Of a stretch of DNA of 64,000 nt, positions 33,197 to 40,171 are shown in pieces. Position 1 is the stretch's first letter. The number at the start of each line of letters is the position of its first letter. The notes beneath the pieces are model-generated. The model ran no database searches. It was given only the letters and a program-made list of their open reading frames with translations, and was not told the DNA's origin. Both the position numbers and the translations under genes were made by a program. The DNA comes from Anaerotruncus colihominis (GTDB taxonomy: Bacteria > Bacillota > Clostridia > Oscillospirales > Ruminococcaceae): the NCBI GenBank assembly GCA_025146135.1, contig CP102255.1, forward strand, positions 2,976,001-3,040,000, read 5' to 3'.

Positions 33197-35212
33197 TTAG
33201 GTTTCCTCCTCGCCTTCGTCGTCGCGTATCACCTCATACCACGCTCCATCTTCTCCACGCATCTGCATGGTACCATAGGGCAGGTTCAGGAGCGGGATAA
33301 TGTCTGGATCGATGCGGCAGATGTCCCGAATATCATAGAAGCCGCAGTGTGACTCGTAGTATTCATCCCCTTCACCGTACACATCGCCCTCGTCCCCGGA
33401 GTAGAAGGCCCAACCGCTCTCCCAACCCATATCCTCACGCTCAGGGAACAGCCGGTCCATAATCTGCACCTTGCACCCATCCTGGGCGACGCGGTCGGAA
33501 GCGTAGCAGAACAGGGGACCGTCCCAGTCAGGAATGACAGCCGGTTTCCCTTCCGCTGCCCGCGCCACCCGCTCCTCGGGGTCATCTGCAAATTCCGCTT
33601 CCAGATACTGTTGATACCGCTCATCCAGCAACTGCTCCACACGCTGACGGCTTTTTTCAGTGTATGGCAGAAGCAGGTAGGCCGCATCTTTTTCCGCAAT
33701 ACTGTTCCAGACACGGTCTTTGGACTCGGCCAAGACGATATTCCGGCAGTCCCGGCGGTAAATATAGGGATTGGAGCGGTTGTCCTGGGCGTACCACTGG
33801 GCAAAGCCAGAGCCTCTCCGGTCAAAGAACTGAGTAGACAATTTCCCATCCAGATTATCCCGGATGAACACCCGCAGATCCGGTCTCTTTCCGGCCCGAA
33901 CCGCCTCCACCACCTCCCGATGCCGGGAGAGGAATGGGTTACTCATTTGGCCTCGTTTCATAGCCCAGCCCAGGAAGAAGGCCATCCGATTGCAGGCTTC
34001 CAATTCATCTACTGGCAGGTGAAGCGCCCGGATCTTCTTGATCTGCTCTGCGGCGTTGTCCATCTCCGCCGGGTCGTAGCTGATTTTCTCCCGGTCTGTG
34101 ACCACATTGAGCCGGTGCGGATTGATGATCTCCAAGCTCTCGTCCGGGCAGAGGTCCAGCAGGGCGTCCGAGCCGTGCTCCAACTTGTATTGGATCTCCT
34201 CCCGATAGAGGGGAATCACCTGATAGAAGTTGACTTCGTCCCCGTCCGGCAGGCGGCAGAAAAAGGAGTCCGTCCCAAACACACCAGGACAGAGTAGGAT
34301 CTCACCACGCAGCTCCGTGTTCTCCGCGAAGGGGATGCCATCCTCACCCTCATCCAGTGTAGTCCTGGATTCCAGCCCTACCTCCGGGTCCTCCATGGCG
34401 AAGTGGGCGGTGGCCAGCATCATCCGGATGGGCCAGTTCCACCGCTCCTCCCGACAGTCCGCCTTTGTCAGCCTCCAGTCTCGGGGCAGGTTGATGAGTA
34501 GCTCCGCCCGTTCCAGTTTTTCCTCCCGACGCTCCTCCGGGAAACCCATCCGATGCCGGCTCAGGCCCACAGTAACCAGGGTGTAGTAGTCATGATCCAG
34601 CCGGGGCGGGATGACGGCGATCTCCAACGGGTAATCTGGGTCGCTGTTGTCTGTGAGGAGCTGGGTATAGACACCGAACTGCTGGTCGATATGTACTTTC
34701 ACATGGCCGAGGATGTCATCGTCGGCAGGGGGAATGGTCTCCCGCCGGATAATCTCCTCCCGCTCATTCCAATCCAGTTCCAAGGAATTTCCCTCCTCCA
34801 GATACTCCTCGCAGTCCCGCACCAGCTTTTGGGCGTCCGGGTCATCCGGGGCCAGAGCCAGCCAGCGTTTTGCGTATTCATAGGCGGTGGCTGCGGAGCT
34901 GTATGCCATCAGGCAGGAGTAGCCCATCCGGGCGTTCCAGTAGGGATCGTTCTCACCCTGGGTGCGAACGGACTCCAGTAGATCAATGGCGTGCCGGAGA
35001 AGATCTCCATCTACTTCAGCGTTCTCGCCAAGGGCACCGTGGTCGCCCAGCACCGCCAGATTGCTGTAGGCTCGGCCCAGTTTTAGCGTCAGCAGATAAT
35101 CCCGCTCCTGTTCCGGGATGGCTTCGATAGCCTCAATGCATCGGGCAAACTCATCCGCATCATTCCACTTCTCAATCTGCTCCAGCAGCTCTGCTTTTTC
35201 TGCCTGATTCAT
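33197..35212 (-). CDS. TPR-SUFU-DUF2185 multi-domain immunity-type protein
   Basis: A 671-residue protein. Residues 1-140 are TPR-like (IEKWNDADEFARCIEAIEAIPEQ); 165-370 form a suppressor-of-fused domain (IPPRLDHDYYTLVTVGLSRHRMGFP, VNFYQVIPLY); 385-535 is the domain also found in the giant protein; and 570-665 is DUF2185 (GWAFYSGDEGDVYGEGDEYY, then DPDIIPLLNLPYGT). The first three blocks repeat the order in residues 670-1675 of the giant protein at 9021-14831, minus SUKH and DUF4261. Soluble and acidic. Confidence 0.88.
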   Translation of the reverse strand: MNQAEKAELLEQIEKWNDADEFARCIEAIEAIPEQERDYLLTLKLGRAYSNLAVLGDHGALGENAEVDGDLLRHAIDLLESVRTQGENDPYWNARMGYSCLMAYSSAATAYEYAKRWLALAPDDPDAQKLVRDCEEYLEEGNSLELDWNEREEIIRRETIPPADDDILGHVKVHIDQQFGVYTQLLTDNSDPDYPLEIAVIPPRLDHDYYTLVTVGLSRHRMGFPEERREEKLERAELLINLPRDWRLTKADCREERWNWPIRMMLATAHFAMEDPEVGLESRTTLDEGEDGIPFAENTELRGEILLCPGVFGTDSFFCRLPDGDEVNFYQVIPLYREEIQYKLEHGSDALLDLCPDESLEIINPHRLNVVTDREKISYDPAEMDNAAEQIKKIRALHLPVDELEACNRMAFFLGWAMKRGQMSNPFLSRHREVVEAVRAGKRPDLRVFIRDNLDGKLSTQFFDRRGSGFAQWYAQDNRSNPYIYRRDCRNIVLAESKDRVWNSIAEKDAAYLLLPYTEKSRQRVEQLLDERYQQYLEAEFADDPEERVARAAEGKPAVIPDWDGPLFCYASDRVAQDGCKVQIMDRLFPEREDMGWESGWAFYSGDEGDVYGEGDEYYESHCGFYDIRDICRIDPDIIPLLNLPYGTMQMRGEDGAWYEVIRDDEGEEET

Positions 35213-35233
35213 CGTTTCACCGCCTTTTCCGTG

Positions 35234-35512
35234 TCATCCTTTGCCTTTTTTGAAGTGTCCGCTGCCTCGCCAGGTGTTGACTACACAGGTGAAGATCTGA
35301 CCGCAGTGCTTGCACCGAATCATGTGAGCCATAATTTCGTCTGCCCACCCATCCTCATTCTTTACCTTCTCCAGCGGACAGGTGGATTCCTCTGCAATCA
35401 GTTCAAATTCACCTTGTTCCACCAACTGCTGGATATAGGCAATACAGGCCAGGTAGTCCTTGGGAGCATCAAATTTTCTCCATGTTTGAATGTTTCGGCA
35501 GTGCTCGCACAT
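35234..35512 (-). CDS. Small zinc-finger-like protein, 92 aa
   Basis: A 92-residue protein with CEHC at residues 2-5 and CKHC near 68 (plus Cys at 45 and 76). The two CxxC pairs may bind zinc in one module. Between them are a helix ACIAYIQQLVEQGEFEL and a short strand. AAGGAGG precedes the ATG. Not assigned to a family. Confidence 0.68.
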   Translation of the reverse strand: MCEHCRNIQTWRKFDAPKDYLACIAYIQQLVEQGEFELIAEESTCPLEKVKNEDGWADEIMAHMIRCKHCGQIFTCVVNTWRGSGHFKKGKG

Positions 35513-35524
35513 ACAGAGCCCTCC

Positions 35525-36907
35525 TTACGCAAATACTTGCTGATATTTCTCTTTCAGCTCTTTTGGAGCCGCCTTGATGACTTTGCTGCCTCCGTTTTCG
35601 GAGGCCGTACCCCAGATGGCCCAGAGTAGACTCTGCCAAGCGATGGCCCGGAATTTCGGGTCTTTGTTTTCTTCCGGCAGAAGATAAGCGGAAAAGTGGC
35701 GCTTGACTGCCAGCAGCGCATCCAGGCTTTCCGCACTGGCGATCAGGCTGCGGAATTCTCTGGCAGGCTCCAGCCACTGCATAGACAATGCGCCCCGCAC
35801 CAATACCCCCAGCGTCCATGGTTGAAACCCAAACTTCCGGATCAAGGCATGAAGGAATTTCCCTTGCAGGGAGGAGTGCTCGTCGTCGCAGAGATCCAGA
35901 TACTCCGCCACCAGCGGCGCCCATCGTTCTCCCTCCAGTCCCAGGGCGAACACAGCAAAGGTGCCGGGCATTGCGCAGGCTTCATCCGCGAGGTTTTGGT
36001 ACCACTCAAACTCCCGCATAGCCAGACGAGCGTATCGCTCCATAGCCGGATGCAGACTGGGGTGCTGCACAGCGCAGGCAAAGAGCTGATTGACTCCCTT
36101 CTTGGGCAGGCCGGGAATGGGCAGATAGAGTTTTTCCTTCCCACGGAACTCCACCGAGTAACTGCGGGGAAATTCCTCCTGAGAAAGCACCGCACACAGG
36201 TAGTCCAAGATTTCCGCATAGCACCCCTCGGTGCAGTCCCTCGCGGTGATACGGATGGTGGCGAAAGCGTCGTTGGCCGAGGCGGTCAGGTGCTTTGTTT
36301 TCCGCTTTTGGATATTAGGTGGCAATTTGCCGCTGCCATTGGTTTTCAGTTCCTTTACCATGTCAGGACGAATCTGGGAAACCAGGCCGAGGATGTGTTC
36401 GGTTTTGAGAGGCTCAAAGCTCTGTCCATACATCGTGCAACAGACAGCCACATAGCAGGCAAAGCGCAGCAATCCTTCGTCCACATCCTCCGGCCGCAAT
36501 TCCGGCCACACCGTGCAGGGCGGAAAGACTGTAAACCCATCGTCCCGCTCTCCCACAAGGAAGTACCGCTCCTGCACCTGCTTTTCTATGTACTTCTCCA
36601 ATGTATAGCGGATCTCATTCCAGCCTGCCAACCGCCGCAGGGCATCGCAGAATGTAACAGCTTCCTCATAGGGGAATCCCTTCAAAGGCAGTTTGGACAG
36701 ATACCGCTCCAGCAGCTGATCCGGAAGGAACGGTGTTCCGTTGTGATTTCGCACCACAGTCGGGTAGGCGGAGTGATTTTCACGGGCGGTGCCGTTCAGC
36801 ACATCCTGAATGCAGAGATCCGCCTCCGCCAGTACCTCCGGTGAAGTGTTCGGCTTGTGGATCAGATAGTAACGGTCATGCACGCCGTCACGCTTTGGCA
36901 AACTCAT
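35525..36907 (-). CDS. Large hypothetical protein, 460 aa (DUF6138-like?)
   Basis: A 460-residue soluble protein, first gene of the array in transcription order. It has a helical N-terminal half (FPYEEAVTFCDALRRLAGWNEIRYTLEKYIEKQVQERYF) and a helical C-terminal half. The name DUF6138 comes to mind for this type but I cannot confirm it. AAGAGGTGATCAAGC precedes the ATG. A strong terminator lies 25 bp upstream (36933-36979). Confidence 0.7.
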   Translation of the reverse strand: MSLPKRDGVHDRYYLIHKPNTSPEVLAEADLCIQDVLNGTARENHSAYPTVVRNHNGTPFLPDQLLERYLSKLPLKGFPYEEAVTFCDALRRLAGWNEIRYTLEKYIEKQVQERYFLVGERDDGFTVFPPCTVWPELRPEDVDEGLLRFACYVAVCCTMYGQSFEPLKTEHILGLVSQIRPDMVKELKTNGSGKLPPNIQKRKTKHLTASANDAFATIRITARDCTEGCYAEILDYLCAVLSQEEFPRSYSVEFRGKEKLYLPIPGLPKKGVNQLFACAVQHPSLHPAMERYARLAMREFEWYQNLADEACAMPGTFAVFALGLEGERWAPLVAEYLDLCDDEHSSLQGKFLHALIRKFGFQPWTLGVLVRGALSMQWLEPAREFRSLIASAESLDALLAVKRHFSAYLLPEENKDPKFRAIAWQSLLWAIWGTASENGGSKVIKAAPKELKEKYQQVFA

Positions 36908-36923
36908 GCTTGATCACCTCTTT

Positions 36924-37097
36924 TCAGACAATAAAAAAGCCCCGCGACAGCCTGTCACTTGGACAGGCTGACGCAGGGCGTGAAAAGGCCGCAAGAGAGA
37001 CGCCACATCCACCAGCGGATGTGGTTTCTTCTTCAGCCAAAATCAATTTTTCATATTTGAACAGAACAGCCGTGGACTGTCCCAGTTTTTCTTCCAT
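36924..37097 (-). CDS. Possible 57-aa leader ORF running through the upstream terminator
   Basis: A short ORF with GAGG seven bases before the ATG at 37097. The first 24 residues look coding (MEEKLGQSTAVLFKYEKLI, then LAEEE); the rest is encoded by the hairpin at 36939-36979 and the T-run, and the stop lies past the T-run. A ribosome translating it would cover the hairpin. It could be a control leader or a chance ORF. Confidence 0.35.
   Translation of the reverse strand: MEEKLGQSTAVLFKYEKLILAEEETTSAGGCGVSLAAFSRPASACPSDRLSRGFFIV
36933..36979 (-). terminator. Strong hairpin with T-run upstream of the array
   Basis: Arms 36939-36956 and 36962-36979 (18 bp, two mismatches, 5-nt loop); on the minus strand six Ts follow (36938-36933). 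It should stop transcripts coming from the SLOG gene and the element side, 25 bp before the first array gene, unless read through. Confidence 0.85.
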
Positions 37098-37147
37098 AGC
37101 AAGACCTCGGGTTACAAATTTCTAAATGGGTAAACTTCTTTATTTTA

Positions 37148-37636
37148 TTATATCACATCATCTGTTTTCTTTGGAAGAGAGATTTGCTCCTCAGCCAAAT
37201 TTGTGATGTGGATTTTTCCTTTTCTCTTTCCCGTACCAGCATACTCCAGCAGTTCTCTGGCGTTGCTGGCCGGATGCCACACATAGGCGATGAGAAAATC
37301 GCTGCGCTCCACCATGTATCGGTTTGCGCGGACGATGGCAAGCCGTTTGGGGACCGTTTCCAAATCCGGCGGATAGAACAGAGCGTCGAACGCCTCTGGC
37401 AGATCCGCCTTTCTGTTGACTGGGTAATATGGGGTCATCAACATCAGTGTAATATCCGGGTGCGCTCGCTTGGCCTGCGACAGCGCCCGGATCACCAGAC
37501 GGTCGAAATTCCCATACTGGCCCACCACAAATTCAGATACGCCATATTCTGCGATATGGCGCTCTATGGTTTCAATCAGGGTTGGGTACACCCGATCCGG
37601 CGTCTCCCTATGCCCTATAAAAAAGCAGCTTCCCAT
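37148..37636 (-). CDS. SLOG-superfamily (DUF1273/YpsA-like) protein
   Basis: A 162-residue Rossmann-type protein. MGSCFFIGHRETP at the start is the usual phosphate-binding opening of DUF1273/SLOG proteins; VSEFVVGQYGNFDRLVIRAL, TLMLMTPYYP and a C-terminal SDFLIAYVWHPASNA complete the fold. SLOG proteins bind nucleotide-derived ligands and some act as sensors in defence systems. The ATG at 37636 has GAGGG seven bases upstream; the extended frame lacks a site. It is divergent from the XRE gene. Confidence 0.8.
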   Translation of the reverse strand: MGSCFFIGHRETPDRVYPTLIETIERHIAEYGVSEFVVGQYGNFDRLVIRALSQAKRAHPDITLMLMTPYYPVNRKADLPEAFDALFYPPDLETVPKRLAIVRANRYMVERSDFLIAYVWHPASNARELLEYAGTGKRKGKIHITNLAEEQISLPKKTDDVI

Positions 37637-37829
37637 CTGACAGCCCTCATACACAGTCGCAGTCATATTTTATTGATTGTGATTCATAATAGAAATATAA
37701 AGCTCGCGCCCATTTTAATAATTATATCACTAATTATTCGTTGTGTGAAGCGAAAGTTGATGATTTAAGTGCGAACCCGCAACACTCCCTTATATTAAAA
37801 TAATAAGCAGAGATTGGAGGGAGAGGATC
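37637..37829. promoter_or_regulatory. Divergent intergenic region between SLOG and XRE genes
   Basis: 193 bp, AT-rich, between two genes that point away from each other, so it must hold both promoters. A TATATT hexamer at 37791-37796 is a possible -10 for the XRE gene, but no good -35 lies at the right distance. A GGAGGGAGAGG binding site for the XRE gene ends the region. Confidence 0.5.
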
Positions 37830-38153
37830 ATGGACGACAACCGCCGCTATGAAGCGTTTGTGCGGAACCGCATCACAGAGCTGCGGGAACAGAAGGGTAT
37901 TTCTGAGCATCGGATGAGCCTGGAGCTTGGAAAGAGCGGCTCCTACATCAGAAGCATCACCAATGGAATTTCTATGCCCTCTCTCCGAGAACTGTTCAAC
38001 ATCATGGAATACTTTGATTTGACGCCAACTCTTTTCTTTGCTCCTATGGACGATCCGGATTCCCTGCGTGGGATCATAGGCAAGAAGCTGCTTGCCCTGC
38101 CGGATGAAGACTTGGAGAAAGTAGCTGTTTTTCTGGACTGGATCAGAAAATAA
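37830..38153 (+). CDS. XRE-family HTH regulator
   Basis: A 107-residue protein with a Cro/CI-type helix-turn-helix at residues 10-65 (ITELREQKGISEHRMSLELGKSGSYIRSITNGISMPSLRELFNI in outline). The C-terminal 40 residues are a short helical tail. GGAGGGAGAGG precedes the ATG. Being divergent from the SLOG gene and next to the element, it is likely to control one or both (inference). Confidence 0.88.
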   Translation: MDDNRRYEAFVRNRITELREQKGISEHRMSLELGKSGSYIRSITNGISMPSLRELFNIMEYFDLTPTLFFAPMDDPDSLRGIIGKKLLALPDEDLEKVAVFLDWIRK

Positions 38154-38186
38154 CCGCTCCTACTGGCGTTTGACATGAAAAATATG

Positions 38187-38236
38187 CCGCTCAGTCAGTT
38201 TCTGATAGTTTCTGACATGGGCGGTTTCTTTTTTGC
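38187..38236 (+). terminator. Probable terminator after the XRE gene
   Basis: An imperfect hairpin: outer arms CCGC and GCGG, inner arms GTCAG and CTGAC, followed by TTTCTTTTTT. It lies 34 bp after the XRE stop. Internal bulges lower confidence. Confidence 0.5.
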
Positions 38237-38345
38237 GCTCTTTGGGGAAAGAACTTCCAGCTATTGAAATTTCAAGCTCTTTCCACTAAAATGGAATTCA
38301 TCGTCTGTTACCAACCGTTCCAATTACAAAGCGAGGTAGGAAAAA

Positions 38346-39488
38346 ATGAACCAAAAAGAAATCAATGAGCTGCGGCGCCGTTTTCGCCCGGAAAAAAGCG
38401 CCATCAGCCGTGTTTATGGATGCTATGTCAACAGCAGTAAAGAGATCGTTTCCGATCTGGACGAATCCCTGGGCATGATGCCGCAGGAGGAGTCCGAGAA
38501 GTATTTGAGCCTTTTGAAGAAGGGACTGTCCGGCTCTCTTGGGAAAAACCTCATTGATATCGTATTCTCCACTCAGCAGGTAGTGGACAGTGAGGAACAC
38601 CGCCTGCTCACCACACTGCGGGATTCCCAGCTGAAGGACAACGAGGCTCGTCAGACCTTTTACCGCAAGGTGATCGATAGTCTGGACATGGGGGACAGCA
38701 GTTACCTGTTGCTCCTGGCCTGTGACAGCTACGATGTCCCCCATCGCAGCAAGGATGATTCCCTGCAATCGGATGCCTCGGATGAGGTCTTCACCTACAT
38801 CGTCTGTGTGGTGTGCCCCATCAAGGAGGGCAAGGTAGAGTTGGGATATTTTCCCGGTGACAATGAATTCCACTGTGCTGCCGGGCAAACCGTCGCTCCT
38901 CCTGAGCTGGGTTTTCTGTTCCCGGCATTCGATGACCGGGCAGCAAATATCTATAATGCTCTCTTTTACAGCAGGAAGGCCAATGAAATTCACCAGGAGT
39001 TTATTGACGCGATCTTCCATGTGGAAGCGCCGATGTCTGCCGTTGAGCAGAAGGAAGCATTCCAGTCAGCTCTGAGCGATGCGTTTGACTGCAGTCTGGA
39101 AGTGATGCAGACTGTTCATGAACAGCTGCGTGAGAAAATCAAGGAGCACAGGGAGAGCAGGAGTTCGGAACCTCTGGAGATGAGTGCCTCAGAAATAGGG
39201 CAAATCCTTCAAAGCTGCGGGATTGCGGATGAACAGGTGGCAGCATTCCAGGAAAACTGCGGCGAGCAGTTTGGTTCGGGGGTTGTCCTGAATCCGGCAA
39301 ACCTGATCGACAGCAGCCGCTTTGAGATCAAGACACCTGAGATCACCATTTCTGCTGATCCAGAGTATAGTTACCTGGTGGAAACTCAAATTATCAACGG
39401 GCGCAAGTACCTCCTGATCCCCGCAGAAGATGGCGTGGAGGTCAACGGTTTTGCTGTCGGCATTACAGCTGCACAGAAAGACGATTAA
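38346..39488 (+). CDS. DUF4317 family protein
   Basis: A 380-residue soluble acidic protein that matches DUF4317 throughout: MNQKEINELRRRFRPEKSAIS, IYGCYVNSSKEI-like opening, YLSLLKKGLSGSLGKNLIDI, and FPAFDDRAANIYNALFYSR near residue 200. The family is widespread in Clostridia, often near mobile elements; function unknown. AGGTAGGAAAAA precedes the ATG. Its last 60 residues are a strand-rich domain, IKTPEITISADPEYSYLVETQIINGRKY in outline. Confidence 0.88.
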   Translation: MNQKEINELRRRFRPEKSAISRVYGCYVNSSKEIVSDLDESLGMMPQEESEKYLSLLKKGLSGSLGKNLIDIVFSTQQVVDSEEHRLLTTLRDSQLKDNEARQTFYRKVIDSLDMGDSSYLLLLACDSYDVPHRSKDDSLQSDASDEVFTYIVCVVCPIKEGKVELGYFPGDNEFHCAAGQTVAPPELGFLFPAFDDRAANIYNALFYSRKANEIHQEFIDAIFHVEAPMSAVEQKEAFQSALSDAFDCSLEVMQTVHEQLREKIKEHRESRSSEPLEMSASEIGQILQSCGIADEQVAAFQENCGEQFGSGVVLNPANLIDSSRFEIKTPEITISADPEYSYLVETQIINGRKYLLIPAEDGVEVNGFAVGITAAQKDD

Positions 39489-39592
39489 ATTTCAAAAGCC
39501 GGACACAACGCAAGGCGGTATAACCTTTAAGGCCAGATGTTGTTTGTTATTTTCTGTCTTAAATAAAATCCTTAGAGTGGGCGCTTCTGGTT

Positions 39593-39620
39593 GGTTCATT
39601 ATGAACCGGGACTCGGTTCA
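39593..39620. repeat. Overlapping palindromes at the element junction
   Basis: Two inverted repeats share a central arm: GGTTCAT/ATGAACC (39593-39599 with 39601-39607) and TGAACCG/CGGTTCA (39602-39608 with 39614-39620). They cannot both form at once. They lie between the DUF4317 gene and the terminator at 39634. They could be a protein-binding operator or part of a folded 3' end. Confidence 0.6.
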
Positions 39621-39633
39621 CATGATATGTAGA

Positions 39634-39664
39634 CCCTCCCCTTGGCGGGAGGGTTTGCTTTTTA
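39634..39664 (+). terminator. Terminator after DUF4317
   Basis: CCCTCCC (39634-39640) pairs with GGGAGGG (39647-39653) across a 6-nt loop and is followed by TTTGCTTTTT on the plus strand. It ends the plus-strand XRE/DUF4317 unit before the minus-strand transfer genes. Confidence 0.85.
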
Positions 39665-39668
39665 CAGG

Positions 39669-39890
39669 CTATCTCACCAGACGGTTCCTTGCTTCCAGTG
39701 CTGATGCGCAGTCATGGCCTGTCAAATACTGTGCCGCATCCAGCCATTCCCGTTCGCTGCATGCACCTAAAGGGATCGCGGCAGTGAGCCTGTGCAGCCG
39801 TTCACTTTGCTGGGACAGCCGAAGATCAGAAAGAACTCCGCATCCCATTTGATAAGCCAAATAATCCAGCAGATCGATCTCAACCAGCAT
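39669..39890 (-). CDS. Small element protein, 73 aa
   Basis: A 73-residue protein (MLVEIDLLDYLAYQMGCGVLSDL, then RLHRLTAAIPLGACSEREWLDAAQYL). GGAGG lies before the ATG. It is the last gene of the transfer operon and follows a winged-helix gene by 12 bp. Similar short genes sit at this position in Tn1549-type elements as far as I recall; function unknown. Confidence 0.65.
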   Translation of the reverse strand: MLVEIDLLDYLAYQMGCGVLSDLRLSQQSERLHRLTAAIPLGACSEREWLDAAQYLTGHDCASALEARNRLVR

Positions 39891-39902
39891 TGGACACCTC
39901 CG

Positions 39903-40157
39903 TCATACCACATGATACAGATTGGAAGTAAGACTCCCGTTTTCCCGCCAGCGTGGGTCCTTTTGCAGCAGACCGGTTTTACAGAGGTCATTCAGCGCCC
40001 GCTTGACCGTAGAGCGGGAAAGCCCCAACTCCAGAGCAATTGTTCTGATGGCCGGCCAGCAGCGTCCCTCGCTGTCTGCCCGATCCTTGAGGTACATATA
40101 GACGCTCCTGGCTCTGTGGCTTAGATTGGAATTATAGATATTTCTAAAGCTGTTCAT
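39903..40157 (-). CDS. Winged-helix DNA-binding protein (HTH_36 type)
   Basis: An 84-residue protein with a clear winged helix: LSHRARSVYMYLKDRAD, CWPAIRTIALELGLSRSTVKRALNDL, and the wing GLLQKDPRWRENGSLTSNLY. This form is typical of replication-initiator or transfer-operon regulators of Clostridial elements. GGAGGG lies seven bases before the ATG at 40157, and the site overlaps the end of the coupling-protein gene. Confidence 0.8.
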   Translation of the reverse strand: MNSFRNIYNSNLSHRARSVYMYLKDRADSEGRCWPAIRTIALELGLSRSTVKRALNDLCKTGLLQKDPRWRENGSLTSNLYHVV

Positions 40158-40171
40158 TCTGTTTCCCTCCG

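Noticed and set aside
36733..37125. Plus-strand frame of 130 codons over the array start
   Set aside because: It is antisense to the 460-residue gene and the terminator, with no binding site.
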